Below are positions 1 to 14,592 of a stretch of DNA of 64,000 nucleotides, piece by piece. The position numbers and the translations under genes are program-made. Location: the NCBI RefSeq assembly GCF_905475345.1, contig NC_066591.1, positions 7,711,501 to 7,775,500 on the forward strand. Direction: 5' to 3'. This DNA is from Vespula vulgaris (taxonomy: Eukaryota > Arthropoda > Insecta > Hymenoptera > Vespidae). The notes under the pieces are model-generated. The model was not told the origin of the DNA and ran no database searches. It was given only the letters and a program-made list of their open reading frames with translations. The stretch's first letter is position 1. Each line of letters begins with the position of its first letter.

Positions 1-52
1 TTCATCTGAAGCAAGTTTGTGAAGCTACTTTGGCTCGATAGGTCATATGAAA

Positions 53-58
<6 letters not shown>

Positions 59-104
<46 letters not shown>
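59..104. repeat. (GA)n microsatellite
   Basis: Uninterrupted GA dinucleotide run. A second run follows at about 261-287. Confidence 0.95.
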
Positions 105-107
<3 letters not shown>

Positions 108-2322
108 AATAAACGAGAGAACATTGATATCGAATTTGATTTAACAATTAATAGTAATTAGTAATTGTAATAATTACATTAATTAAATGTAATTACAATC
201 GAGGGTATACATTCTCGTTTATTATAACCATTGAGTCGAGGAAAGTAACATCTTAAAATAGAGAGAGAGAGAGAGAGAGAGAGAGAGCTGTCTACGCTAC
301 ATATAACTACTTTCTTTATTAATACGATATAAAGGTAAAACGAGATAGGGTGAGAGGAAGGTGTGCCAATAAATTTTCAGTCTCTTGGCGTCTTCAAAGA
401 GAAGAAGCTGGCACAATAAAAGGAGCGAGAACCGTGCAATAAAGGCGAAGGACTAGATTGGGTGAAGATTCATTCGTGAAAGCGTAGGGAGACGAGCTGA
501 AAGGGAAGCAGTTACGGCAATACGGTGGCCCACTCGCGCGTTGTTACTTTTGCCGAGGGGTTTATAACCCAAGATCTCGGTAGAGGACAATATTTGTTCG
601 TGTTGCGTGTTGACTATAGGTATCGCTCTCGAGAAAGGACGGTAATGGGGTCTCCACGTTTCGATGTGCTCATGCGAGCACCTCACCAATCCGGGATTCT
701 GCTTCTACCCTTTATCCATCCTCAAACCCTTCAGGCTTTGCTCGTGACAGTGAGCTTCTTTTACCGTGTGTATGTGTCTATGCGTTTGTGTATATGTGTC
801 TAGTTTTTCTCTTTCAAACCGACGGTTTGTTCCGAGATACATCGTAAAAAGTTAATGTCAGTTATTTAGAAATTAACCTTGAGATTAAATAAGCTCGTAT
901 TCTAACGAAGACCAATAACGATGATTTATATTTATAACAATTTAACGTATAGAAAGTTGATTTCATCGAGAAGAATAAAACGGAAAAAAGAATAGAATAC
1001 AGAAAAGTAAAGCGATAGGTTAAAGTTCGCAAACTGTCTTCGAAACTTATACCAACTAAAAGCCCATAGACATTCTACGGACATTGGGAAACTTTCTTCG
1101 CAAACATTAGTTTACACACAAGTTACGTTGCTCTGAGTAAGACGTATTGGTCCTCCACAATTAATACACAAACAAGGAAGATGGTGAGTGGTAGTCGAAT
1201 CAGCAAAAGGAGCATCGTGAGTAGGAACGTTGGCCGTTGACTACGGGGTCTTCGGGTCGTCCTCGTAGTTTCCATTCGAAGGGAATTCGGTTTTGAGAGA
1301 GAGGGAAGAGATGAGAAGAGAAGAGAGGAGGAAGGAGAGACCAGAGGAAGGGAGGAAGCATGTTCCTTCCTCGTATACGATAGTTGCGCACTTCAGTCAA
1401 CTATCTGCGGTCGAGAATCTCCTCCGCCGAGTGACGCACTGTCGAGATTTCGTGGTTACTGCGGAATATGCAGTACACGGAATAGCTACCGTTCTCTTCC
1501 ACCTAAGCCGCGATGTCCCGGAAGCGAACGTCGAGTTTCACAAAGCGCCTCCGTCCTCTGACATGCGAATACGAAATAGAAACTCGATTCTGCTAGCACG
1601 TCAAATTCTACATCTAATTAAAGCAATCGTTTCTAATTATTCCAAATGCCGATAAGCTAGGATGTTTATTTTATCGACAATCAACCCTCACGATATTCTC
1701 TTTATATTTATCATTTTCGTATATTCGTACGTATATTCGTATGTAATCTGTTATATTAGATCAGCTTTTTTTCTTTCCTTTCTTCTTCTTCTTTCTTTTT
1801 TTTCTTTTTTGTTTTTGTTGACACTACGTACGTTAATATGCAATTTTTTTCGTTATTACAACGTTAGTTCACGTCATTAGATCGATCAAAGTCGATATAA
1901 AAAATAATATTTATAATTTACTTAACGTCAGGTATTGAAATCCGACAGTTTCTGTTAAATCTAGCGTTAATAATTCCTTCGTTATTGACGATTGTTCTAT
2001 CGCAAGATCAATCAAACGATTTGTCCATTTATTTCTTTTTTTAGAATATTACTATAATAAAAGCTTGGTAAGAGGGGTAAGGAACGAGAGGATAATGAAG
2101 AAGCGTTAGCATTTTTCCTCGCGATATTCAGACACCTGCATTGCGTCGAATAATGTAACTGAAAAAAAAGTGAGAAGACGAAGAGCGAATGTCACACTCC
2201 ACCAACTGCCAACCCTTTTTTTTCCTTCTCCCTGCCAACGTTACCACCGTCGTGTCCTGTTTCCACTATCACCCTTTACACCCACCCTCCTATCTTTTCT
2301 TCTATCTTTCGTTCTCTCTCTT

Positions 2323-2373
<51 letters not shown>

Positions 2374-3073
2374 CTTTCCTTCTCTCTCTCTCTCTCTCTT
2401 TCTCTCTGCTTCCGAATACATTCCTGTCGGGCATACCGCACGTGTGTGTTATGTGTTCGAATAAATTTGAATGCGAATGAGCGTCGAGAAAAAAAGTGAT
2501 GGGGTTTAGAATGTGGGAGTGGACTGAGAATAGGAGTGAGATTTGTGAGTAAAAAGACAAAGGTAGAAATAGAGGGTATAAGAAGGTGAAAAGCAACTTA
2601 TTTCGATTCGTTTATAGTTTTCTCTCTCTCTTTCTCTCTCTCTCTCTATTTTTCTGTCTTTTATTTATTTTAATTAATTCGATTATTTAAAAAGATAATA
2701 TATTTAATTATCCAATTAATAATTTAATTATCATTAATATTTATTATATAAAGAACCGTCTTTCATTTATTTCACTATCTTTAAAACAGAAATAAATGAA
2801 AATAGACGTCGTCGGTCTGAAAATCGAAACTGGGAACCAAGACTGACAATTAATCGTAGTCGTAGAAGTACTTTTCTACTTCATCTCTCGCGAACACTAT
2901 TATCTTTTAATTGGCAGGTCGGAACTCGGATTAGTCGATACTCTTAAACCCCGAACGATCGATAAAACATGCTCGAAAGCGTTGCCTCGTACCACATCGT
3001 GGAAGAATGCGTCCAGTGTGCGTCAATATTTTTCTGTGCCACGACGAAGAGAGGATAAGAGAGAAAAAGAAAT

Positions 3074-3104
<31 letters not shown>

Positions 3105-3305
3105 GACAGAAAGAGAGAAAGAGAGGAAAATAGACACCGAGATATCGTCAAGTTACAAGCAAGCAAGCCCCTCTTCTACACCAAGTCCTCACTCGACGGA
3201 TTTACACACCACCTGCTTCTGTTCCCTCTTCCCTCAGCTCGAGACTTTGTAGCTTGGTAGTCTGCATTGAAAGCCCGATTGTACGACAAAGCTCTTCTCT
3301 ACGTC

Positions 3306-3311
<6 letters not shown>

Positions 3312-3364
<53 letters not shown>

Positions 3365-3374
3365 GTCTCTCTCA
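3312..3374. repeat. (CT)n microsatellite
   Basis: Nearly pure CT run of about 60 bases with a few GTCT variants at its right end. Confidence 0.95.
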
Positions 3375-3597
3375 TTTGGTTCATCGATTAAACTTAACAC
3401 TCGCGTTTCTCTACGAGTAAACATGATTCCAGAATAACGAGATATGTATCTCTACCGATCCGATCGGAAAATATCGAGATTTTTGTGACATCAGATATAT
3501 TACGTATCGGTATCGACGGTCTCACAATGAAATCCAGACGATTTTAATCGTACTTTTTATTATTATTCTTCTATTCTATACATATTCTATATGTATC

Positions 3598-3600
<3 letters not shown>

Positions 3601-3628
<28 letters not shown>
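3601..3628. repeat. (TA)n microsatellite
   Basis: Pure TA dinucleotide run. Confidence 0.95.
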
Positions 3629-4108
3629 CGCACATATATATCGTGCTTTCAAAGAGATGATAAAAAAGTAAAAAAAAAATGTATTATCGATACGAAAAGG
3701 GTGGATCGAAAAGAGGGAAAGAAAGAGAGACAGAGATAGAAAAAGAGAGGGAGAGAAAGAGAGAGAGATAGAGGGTTGGGGTTGGTCTTCTGTCCCTGAA
3801 GTTTGGCTTGTCGCCAATGGAACGATCTCCTCTCGCGCGAATAACGATTGGGAAATGATGTGGTCGTATTTTAAGGTGAAATCGGCAAACGATAATTAAT
3901 CGTTGTCAAACACGCTCCAATCGTTTCTTCTATGTCGATAACAAACGGCGATACAACGCTTTGCCTATTATATTATCGTTATAATATAAAAGAAATTTAA
4001 GATAAGTGCCCTGCGGTCTTTGCACCATGAAGGAGATATATATGTTTAATTAGCGGGCGAATTCCCTACTCCTGTTCCTGTTCCTTCTTCTCCTCCATCT
4101 TTCCTCCA

Positions 4109-4139
<31 letters not shown>

Positions 4140-4277
4140 AGATTCTCACGGCGAGAGCCAGCCAGGCGTTTGTTCTCTTTCTTATCTCATCCTCATGCTG
4201 TTTCTTGCACTTCTGTATAATGCAATAGAGAAGCTCGAGGGGAAAATTTCGTGGCGACAACGTGGCCGGTAAATATA

Positions 4278-4278
<1 letters not shown>

Positions 4279-4344
<66 letters not shown>

Positions 4345-4376
4345 TTACTGACCATACATACATGTGAATCTGTGTG

Positions 4377-4417
<41 letters not shown>
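4279..4417. repeat. Compound (GT)n-(AT)n microsatellite
   Basis: A GT run at about 4279-4302 is followed by AT runs at about 4314-4340 and 4380-4417. Short unique sequence separates them. Confidence 0.9.
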
Positions 4418-4420
<3 letters not shown>

Positions 4421-5340
4421 TGTATGTGTATACATATGTATATATATATGTAGCTTTTAGCCTGTATGCTGCGACTGCCTTACAAGGCTATATTTTTTGA
4501 AATAATAACTTTTCTAGGACGGTCCGCGGCTTTTCCACGGTGAACGATAACAAGAAAAAGAAGGAAGACAGATAGAAAAAGAGTGTAAATACGTTCGGTG
4601 GAACGGACAAAATGTTACACCGAGGCGACGTTCGTGGAAGAGAAAATACGCAGAAGCGTACTGAATGCGACAGATGAATATCTTCCTTTGAAACGTCACG
4701 AAGCTTTCTTCTTTTTTTTTCTTTTTGTTTATTTTTCTTTTTTTTTTTTTGTTCTCCATCGCCTTTGTGCCGTCTTTTGATATCATCCGTAATATTTATA
4801 TTTCACGAAATTTCGACTTTGATACTTGATATGTTTTGTGGATTGAAAGTGGAAATTTTTGTTGAGAAATTTTATGTTAAATAAAAGAATGAAATCTTTT
4901 TTATATATCTTTTGTTCTTTTCTAATAACAAAAGATAAAATGGAAAAGAGAAAGAGATAGAGATGGAAGTATACAGATCGTTCATAAAAGAAGGTTGGTT
5001 TGATATGGAAAAGAAGATCCTAGAATGGTTGTGAGAGATACTAGATGCACATAAAATGGCAAGCTATATGGTCATCCAACATTCTGGCAGGGAATCGAAT
5101 CGTTCGTCGATCGACAAAAGAATTCTGCAGTGACGCGGAAACGCGAGTTCCTTCTCTCAAGCGTAGTGACACAATTGCTGTCAACCGGATAGAACTTCAT
5201 AGCATATACGTATATATATGTGTGTGTGTGTGTATGTGTGTGTGTACGTATATAGATGTATATCGGTTTATTAAAATTTTACGCTGGAAAGAATGGATTT
5301 TATTTTTCTTCTATCGATTCCAACATGTTCAAAAATATCT

Positions 5341-5466
5341 GAAGGTATAATTGTACTTTTCTGTATTTTTTCACTTGCTACTATATATATATATGTATAT
5401 ACAGATATACATGTTATATATAATAGTAGCAAGTGAAAGAATAAAGAAAAGTACAATTATATCTTC
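5341..5466. repeat. Long inverted repeat (foldback), 44-bp arms
   Basis: The left arm at 5341-5384 and the reverse complement of the right arm at 5423-5466 agree at about 40 of 44 positions. The 38-base spacer is mostly TA-rich. The arms are not simple sequence: they share cores such as ATAATTGTACTTTTCT and CACTTGCTACTAT. A transcript in either direction would form a long hairpin. It could be a small foldback element, a hairpin RNA precursor or a chance inverted duplication. No coding frame is associated. Confidence 0.85.
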
Positions 5467-6355
5467 AGTCTGATTTCTAAAGAAAATGAAAGAGAAATAT
5501 ACGTAATAGAGATCGCAATATCGGTTAAATTTCAATCGTCTTAGATTCATTTCTACGCCATTGTCTATCAAGAAAAAGAGAAAGAAAGGTAGAGAGAGAT
5601 AGAAACCAGTAGCCTGTTTGTACAATCTCAACCCCTTTCGACTATATCCTCCACTCGATTCCTCTTCGAGTGCCGTTCCGGAGACATACGTTCCCAGAGT
5701 GATTTTAGTCGGACGATGGCTTCTCGAAATTAGGAAATGCCGGGCACGCCTCACTGGAAAACAATTATTTGCTACGAACGACTCATGAAGTACGTGCGGA
5801 GCTTCAACAAAGTCTGACTGTAGTACCAAGGTGAGCTGAAAAACTCTGACGTCTAGCTTTTCGGACGTTCGACGTTACCTTCATTCATCTTGAAGGAAAC
5901 GAAAACTGTTATTAAAGTAGCCATAGATCACAGAAGTGGAATAAGTATAGTGATCTTTATCTCAAAGGGATTAAAATTTATTGATTTTTCAATGTCTATC
6001 CTTTTTCTCCCTCGTTCTCTCTTTCTTTAAATAAATAAATAAATAAATAAATTATAAAGAATATCGATTTTGAATTGAAAAATCTATCCTTTCATCAATA
6101 TAAATTATTTAGGAGATATAGATAGAGATAGACAGAAAGATATACACACACACACACACATATATAAAATTATTTATAGAGTCATGTAAGTTTTGTTTTC
6201 ATTCTTCTCACTTTATATCAAGATAACGAGCCCAGTTCGCAAACAAGAAAGTAAGAAAAAGTTATGCAAACAACGACACGGTGATCTTTATCCTATCTAT
6301 ATGAATAATAATGTTAGCAAAAAATATTTCTATCTAAGACGTATTAGTATAAACT

Positions 6356-6360
<5 letters not shown>

Positions 6361-6391
<31 letters not shown>
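6361..6391. repeat. (CA)n microsatellite
   Basis: Pure CA run followed by a short TA run. Confidence 0.9.
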
Positions 6392-6398
<7 letters not shown>

Positions 6399-6559
6399 TA
6401 TATATCGATTTCTTCCCTTCCTTTTTCTTTTTAAGCTCGTTATGCATTCGACGCGTCACACTCGGCCGGCTATCGATTCACCTCGGTACATTTTAAGAAT
6501 ATCAATCCTTATCGCTTGCTATTATCAGCGCATATATACGTATACATACGGTCTACCTA

Positions 6560-6597
<38 letters not shown>

Positions 6598-7372
6598 CTT
6601 TCTCTCTTTTTCTCTCTCACTTTCTCGTCTCGTTAGGTTATTACGCACGCAAACGAGCGAATAAGCAAGCAACGTGCGTCGACGAAAGGAAAGCGAGCAG
6701 GCAGGGTCGCTCTCGAAAAAGACAGTGGCTATACGGATCACCGTAATAGCTAAGTAGTATAAGGCCGTTATATCGTCAGACGCACGCAAAGCGTCCTTCG
6801 CGAGACATCGTTAAAAGCTGCTACTGCTTCGACATGCGTGCTCACGCGCTCGTTCGCTCACTTGCTATGTATTTACGTGGCTCAGTATGAACATCAATTT
6901 ACCTACGATGTACGACGCGTGTAATACGAACCTTCGTACGATAAATTCGAACGACGGACGCTTGAACAAATTGAAAACGAGAACTCGTACGAGGCAAATC
7001 CATTAGCCGTCATTTCACTTGCAAAATACTTGTTTCTTTTATTTGTTTTTTTCTGGTAAAATTGAAGTTAATTTTTCGAACGTCCAATATCTTGCGAAAA
7101 TATAAGTATCTATTATCGAAAATGAAGAATAACGATAGATGTTATAAAGACGTTTGAATACTTATTTGTGTCGATATTATTAATATTTCCCATGAGAATA
7201 TATTCTATAAATTCTCTAATATTTAAATTAATTAAATATCAAGAGAATAAAATTTCTATAATGCATGTGTGTGTGTCTGAGTGTATATATGCTTTTAGCG
7301 TATATAATCGTACGAGTAAACGAACATTCGCTCGTTAACAAAATAGTATCTCTCTGTCTTTCTTCTCTCTTT

Positions 7373-7415
<43 letters not shown>

Positions 7416-8761
7416 TTTTCTTTCTGACATAAAATAATTACCGGCATGATGCATTGCATATGTCCAAGTTATCTATTCCTTCATAGTTAAATTTACAAAT
7501 AAACGTGTAGAAACAACTACGTAGTAATTAGAGAACGTGGAGATCATTAAAGTTTCGATCATTTAACGAGTCAGCAAATAAAACTTTTTAATTGATATTT
7601 CCACCATTTCATTAAACCAACTCGCTACAATTCATTCACATTTGTTTTTGCTCCTTTTGTTCTTGCTCTTTTTTTTTCGTTTTTGTTTTAATTTTCATTT
7701 TATTATTCTTTTTTTTCGCTTTTTCCTGAAATAAAGATTCCCCTTTTTTCAAGATGGACGTCTTCAATTTTATCGAACGTACTTACTTATAACGTCCTAT
7801 ACGCCGGGATGCGTGTTCGAGGGTTATTATCGCTCATAGGGGTGGCGCATTTACTTTCCGCTTTTTTTCGTAGTACATAATTAAGGCGGAAAAACAAAAG
7901 TAAACACAATGGCGGAGGTACCTCGCTCGATAGAACGACGATGTTCTTGTCTGGCTTTCACTGGACAAAGTAAAAAATTAATAATCCAGTCAAATAAAGC
8001 TCGTCTTTACGCAAGCTCGTGGTAGTAACGAGTCATTATAAAGCTTAATCTACCTTTGGTATTCTTTCCAAAGAAAAAGAAAGAAAGAGCGAGAGAAAGA
8101 GTGGGAGAGAGAGAGAGAGAAAGAGAAAGAGAGACAATAAAAGAGAAAGACAGAGAGAAAGAGAGAGATAGAGAGAGAGAGAGAGAGTTCGTTTGCCAAC
8201 GTTTGATAGCATTCCGTGCGTTCTAATATAACTCATCGATGTGAATGTTATTAAAAGTAAAAGGTTACTCGGTTTCCTTGAATTAATTGAATACTTCCTT
8301 TGTAGAAGGAATAGGAATGATAAAAGAGTAGAGATAGAAAGAAAGAGAGAGAAAAGAAAACAGAGGAAAAACAGATAGATATATTTTTACACTTGATGGT
8401 ATACAATTTTGATTTTATTGTTAGGAAATATGATAGTACAAATTTATCGAAAATCGATTCGACTCGTTGAAAAATCGTATGAAACGTTACTATGACATAT
8501 ACGAAAGGATAAGAATAAATCCAGTGGTACGGTAGTCGAATTAAAGCATCGGGCATAGAACGTGAAAAAATAATGCTCTTTTGTTTACGCGTGCCGTTGA
8601 CACATTGTGCAGATTTAGCTTCGGAGGAAGCCATTTACGGGGTATTTTTCGTTAAAAAACTCTAACCCTTCGCGGAGAAGCTTATTTTTAATTACCTTCA
8701 TGATAGAGCAAAAGTAAAAAAGAGAGTAGGAGAAAGGGTGGAAGAGTGTGAAAGAGAGAAA

Positions 8762-8765
<4 letters not shown>

Positions 8766-8825
<60 letters not shown>
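8766..8825. repeat. (GA)n microsatellite
   Basis: About 60 bases of uninterrupted AG dinucleotide, one of the longest pure GA runs in the window. Confidence 0.95.
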
Positions 8826-8827
<2 letters not shown>

Positions 8828-9852
8828 AGAAATAGAAACTCACTGCCGCTCGACTGTAATCTCCCGAAAGGCCACGAATTACGTTTTTTAATTTCCCACC
8901 GCTTGGACGATTATGTCAAGAAATAATACCATCTCTCTTTTGCAATTTCTCTTTTTCTTTCTTTCCTTGTCTAACTCACACGATCTCAACCTACTAGAAA
9001 TTCTCTTTTCTGATTATACTCTGGTAAAATCTCATCTTGGTCGAGTTCACGTCGAGATTTCATTGGATTCTTCCTTCAAAGAATATTTCTTGTTTCTCGA
9101 TTGATATGAAAACCTTTCTACGTTAATGTTTTAATTTTAAATCGTAGATCACGATCCACGAGAAACAAAAGATATTGTAACTGCCCTTTGTCGCGGTTTA
9201 TCTATCTTTCGTATTAATCGATTCCTCCGGAATTTTCGAATGTTTTGACATTTTTATAATTTCCCCATTAAATACAAACGTACGAAACGGGTTAAATTAA
9301 CGTCATAGGAACGAGCTACGAGTTACATTCTATCCTTTCATTTCATGTTCATCGATGTTTATTCATCGACTTGCACGTTGTAAAAGGTTAAGCGGCAGAA
9401 ATTCCAACGTCAACTCGAACGAGAGTTTGAAATTAAATTTGTACTTTATTCCCATAGTCTCGACACGATCGTATTCTCCCCTCTTTCCATATCCCCACTC
9501 TCTCATTCTCTCTCTTTCTTTCTTTCTCTCCTTCTCTCTTTCTCTCTCTCTCTCTCTCCTACCTAAACCTTTTGGCATCTTCAGAGATTGTAAACAGTAT
9601 AATAATGACCGTTCTTATTACTTATCCACGATGTTAGGAACGAAGAGCTTCAGGGTCGAACTTTCCGGATTTGCGCCTCTCCGAGATTCTAATTAGTAAT
9701 GCTAACGAAAGTTCGTGCGGAATAATGAACGGCGTAGCGAGTATCGAATTAAGTGCCGTCTGGATTACGTCAACGCGTTACGAGTGTCAACGTAGTTGTT
9801 CGAATTTTGTCAGACCGTTCTTGTGAATTGCGAATGACAACGAGTTAGAGAT

Positions 9853-9893
<41 letters not shown>

Positions 9894-10565
9894 TAATAGT
9901 AATAGTAGTAGGTAAATCTAGAAGGATGAAGAGAAGAAGGGGTAGGTGAGGACGTACGTGAGCGTTTGAGTTAACCGAGTTAACAAAAAATTACCATAAA
10001 TACACACAGACACACATAAATATATACATATATACGAGAAGAGAAATTAAATGTGTATGCTTGACGTAATATTCCCGTTACTCGAAGATACGATATCTTG
10101 TTAAGAATTTGCAATTGTTGCACGCGACTTGGGAATTTCTACTGGATATCGTTCTAACTTCCATTTTCTTCTACGACGATTTCTGAAGATTCATATTCTC
10201 CTCGTGGTATCAAGGAAAACTACGTTTGCTTAGGTATATATCGAATTTTCTAATATAAGTTAGGCATTATAACTTGAAATTATTATATTTATCATCTAAG
10301 AAATTTCATATTCGTTAAGTTGTTATTTATAACCGTGTACGATTATCAAACGATTTATACAAAATAAATATAGCGATATAAGATAATGGAAATGTTTGAG
10401 CGTCGGTAACGATAAAGCGAACTATTTATCTTACCTTTCCTTCCGAGTTCTCGTCATCCTAAAGTCTTCGTCTTTTCATCCTACTCGGCAGCTTTTGTTC
10501 CACAGTCTTTTTGTTGCATTTCTCGAGGGGATGTGTTAATCTATTATGCCCATGGCAAAGGATTA

Positions 10566-10606
<41 letters not shown>

Positions 10607-11854
10607 GCGTTCTTTTTCTTTTTATCTTTCTCTTGCTCTCTATCGTTTCATTTCTCGTTGCTCTCTCTACCGATTGAATTTTATCCAACATTCTTTACGT
10701 CGATTCTTTTTCAATCGAAAAAATAAATAATTTCATTTATTTCTTCGAGCGTTGCGAAATATCAGCGAATGAAAGCATAGAGAGCGATTATTATTATTAT
10801 TATTATTAATAATATTATTGCAATCTCTTTTTTCTTGTTTTTTTTTCATTAATAACTTTTTATAATATTCCGATAGAAAAATCGTTTCTTTTTAAAATTG
10901 TACGTTAATGTTTGAGTGAATCAAGAGTACGAGTGCCACCAAGAGAAGAGGATCGAACAAACAGCAGCTACTTATCCATCGGAAGTACTTATCCATTGAC
11001 GTGGTTTCGAGTCGACCAACAAACCGTGTTTTCACGGCTCGCTCGCTCGTTCTTGTACAAGATTACCGATACTTCGATTATACCGCTTACCGAGTTAACG
11101 ATGTTATTGTTTGTTCAATCGGCGTCATTATTCCGGAAGAAGGCTCGATAGAATCTTTCTCTTCCTACTTTTCATCCTCTCTATCCAATCTCAGAATATT
11201 TCTACAAAGTGTTTCATAAAATGTAAATCTAACTCTGAGAGGAAAAAAGAAAAAGAAGGAAAAATTAATTTAAAGTTTAAAAATAATTACTTTGTAATCG
11301 AATATAAACTTTTCATCAAAATATTCTTAAGCACATTTAAAATGTGTGTGTGTGTGTATGTGCATTAGAAAATAAATTCGACAAAGAAATTATTAATATA
11401 CTTAATTTATTTTGCAGTCGTACGAAATAACCATTATACCAGTATATTTCAATTTTTGTCTCATCGAAAGATCCATCGATGACACCTTTTTGCCGTAAAA
11501 TCCTTTCGTATCTTCCGATCGAATATTCAAGCGTTTATTTTCGCGGGAAATAGAGCGTGCATAGGACAAGCTTTCCACCGTATCATCCTGGAAGCGCTAA
11601 CGATTTTTGGACGCCATTATAGAGTTTTACCGTCATTTCCAGACGATAACGGAATATCGTGAAGTCTTTTAAAGCTTCGAATTACGAGTTAGAGACTCTT
11701 TTTATCTCTATCTTTATCTTAGCCACAGCTAAAGTCATTTTCGTGCATACTTCGTCCTAACGATTACAAGTTTAATATTATATCCGGTCGAGCGATTCAC
11801 TCGCTCGGATAGACCGTTTCGCTCGTTTCTAAATTATGTTGATGTTTCTCTAAG

Positions 11855-11910
<56 letters not shown>

Positions 11911-12204
11911 ACTTGGGAATATATCAAAGAAGTACCTTGTAATATGATATAAGAGCAACCGAGACGTAATTTACGGCAAGGTTGGACTATTACCATTCAG
12001 TGGTAAGAGCAGCTTATATGAACCGATAGACACACACAAACATACACACATATATACATTCAATACTACGTGTAAGTACATATACCGTAGAAAGTCTTGG
12101 CATCGATATTAGTAACGTAACAGTATGTAGTAGTATTATAGCAGAGAAATAGTAGTGGTAACAGTAATACTAACCGTACAGAGAGCCAGGCGTCTCTCCC
12201 TCAG

Positions 12205-12324
12205 GATTACGCCGGTTCGTTGGACATCTCCGTCAGTTTCTGCCAATGTGTCAGACAGATGTGCTCGATGCCCGACGGCCTCTTGCGTTTCGAGGCTCGA
12301 ATCTGCAAATGTGCGATTAATTGA
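12205..12324. other. Candidate terminal exon, strand unresolved
   Basis: A small GC-rich island in AT-rich DNA. On the + strand a pyrimidine tract and AG end at 12204, followed by 39 open codons ending in TGA at 12322-12324. The product is cysteine-rich, with two C-x-C pairs (FCQC and CKC). On the - strand an AG with a plausible 3' splice context precedes 12302, followed by 31 open codons ending in TAA (12207-12302) and containing the basic stretch SKRKRPSG. Both readings favour G/C at third positions, so composition does not settle the strand. I do not recognise either peptide. It may be a last exon of a neighbouring gene, a conserved noncoding element, or chance. Confidence 0.25.
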
Positions 12325-13415
12325 AGATTAGTCGAATTACCGGCCAGTGTTCCGCGCCTTCCTATGCCGGAGAGAAGGCCGATCATCGAGACGTCACTCG
12401 CAGAAAGGACATCGCTCGTTCTCGGGACGTCTCTCGTTAATCGTCGCTTAGATTCCACTACGGTGCATCATGCTAGATATCTATTTGACGTACTATACCT
12501 CTGCTTCATCTCCATGCTTTTCATGCAATTCCGAAAGGATTTCAATTGCGTTTCAATGAAATTACTTAAGTTAATTTCGACTTCAATTTGCGTTTCATTG
12601 AATTTACCTTACGTTGATTTGCTTGAATTTAATCGTAAAATTTTTACGAATGAATTCATATTTATGATGCAAAATTTTACTTTGTTAGACACACACACAC
12701 ACACACACACACACAAGAGGAAATAGAAAGAAAAAGATTGTTTTAATTACATTAGCAAAATTTCTTTATACATATATTACGAAATATAAACAAGGCAAAT
12801 ATTACAAGTACCGTTTAGAATAATCGATAAAATGGTCGAGAGTCGAAAGCATAATAATCTCGACGACGATGGCGTGCGAATGATAACGAGGTGATAAAAT
12901 AATGATGCTCGATATCCGATCAATTTGAGCCAGCGAACGTCAATGAAATGTATTGTCTTCGATAAATGGTAGAATATATTTTTAGCCTAATGACATTCTC
13001 GTAGAAAAATTCAAGTTTATTTTATAACGACCAGCTTTTTATAATGATATTATCGATAAGTATCGATCGAGCACATCGATAACGAATGGTAATCAACCAA
13101 TAATTTCTAATAACATTTTCGAACAATTTTTTAATGATAATTAGATACTTTTACTGTATTTTTATAACAATGAATTCTCTCTCTCTTTCTTTCTCTCTCT
13201 GATATATTTAAATTGTATTATTATATGTATAGAAAAAAAGTAAGTATTATAGCTCCGCCAAGAAAAAAGAACATTAGATGATATAATCATCACTAGATGC
13301 TTTTCTAGAAGGAAAAACACTTTTGTTATGACCATGTACCTGTATGCATGAATCATTTTTTATCATTATATTGTAGTCGATATAACGGATGATATCAAAT
13401 GATTCCCTACTTTAT

Positions 13416-13448
<33 letters not shown>

Positions 13449-14592
13449 CATTCTCTCTCTTTTCTTTTCTTTTTCCTCACTCTTTTTCGGCTACTTCATT
13501 TTATTTTTTCTCTCCTCCTTTCCCTCTCTTCTTTTATACCCAACACCTTTCAGAGAATTTATGCTCGAACCGCGTCGACGAAGCGCAGCGATAATGAGGA
13601 AATATCGTTTTGCGATATCGATCCGTTTTATATGAAAGGACCTGCCACGAAAAAGGCTCGTTACTTGTTATATACCATAGATACGAGACACGTGAATCGA
13701 TTCTATGCATCGAAGCAATAGCATATCGACGTGAAAAGCAACATTATCTTTTTATCAATCAAATTGATATCGTTCCATAAGAGTCTAGTTATCGTATTAT
13801 TGCCCATGATATTATTTAACGACTGAACGGAAAGCTACGCTTTAGATTGTTAATGAAATCATACGTTTTTGATAACTTTTACACGTTCGTAAAAAAAAAT
13901 TCGTTTTGAAAAATTTTTATCGACTTTGTTCACAGCTAGATAGAGTAAACTCCAAAACGATTTTACTTTTAATCCTTTAATACTGTCGATTCTTGCAAAA
14001 CCATTTTCTAGTTGCATTCGAGTATTTCACAGGATTTAAATCGAAAGTTATTCTTTTATCAGCAATAGAATGCTATCCGGCTTATACCGTCAAACGAATC
14101 TTATAAATGTTATGAACATAGGTCAATACGAAAAATATTTCAATATTGATAACAGCCGCCTATGAAAAAAAGAATATGTTTCTCTCTAATTTGTATAGGT
14201 CACGTTTATTACCACTGCAGTATTTCGATCGAAGTATATTGTTACAATGAAAACTCATATACAAATATCGAACAATAAATAACGAACAATAATATAGAAC
14301 GAGGTAGCATGTATTTCACGAAGCAACTATTACAAAAACCGGATGTAACATTGAATCCCACGAATTCTACTTTACGGTAAAAGCGACAAAAGCGTGGTGA
14401 ACGCTCGTATATATCATGAATCATGATCGATATCAGGAAAGTGGAAAAAAATGTTTCTTTCGCACGCTTCCAACTTCCTCGAAATATCGTCTTCACGAGA
14501 AAGCTCGGAAACGAGACTCCATTTTCACAAATTAGCAAAGCAATCTTCGTTTCCAATTTCCAACATATTTATTATACCTTAGCAACATAGCC

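Larger units (their letters stand above)
1..12204. other. Noncoding stretch upstream of kirre (flank or 5' intron)
   Basis: No gene could be supported here. The sequence is AT-rich and densely interrupted by GA/CT, TA and CA/GT microsatellites. Longer open frames are mostly microsatellite translations (SLSLS, ERERE, YIYIY). Slightly GC-richer, microsatellite-free patches at about 1180-1600, 5630-5830 and 6640-7000 give open frames without a recognisable domain. If the missing first coding exon of kirre lies in this window it could be here, but I could not identify it. A foldback at 5341-5466 is listed separately. Confidence 0.6.

Noticed and set aside
1140..1200. ATG followed directly by GTGAGT (about 1181-1190) as a first kirre exon
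   Set aside because: It would end in phase 0, whereas exon 1 at 25973 needs a phase 2 partner, and no supporting sequence lies around it.
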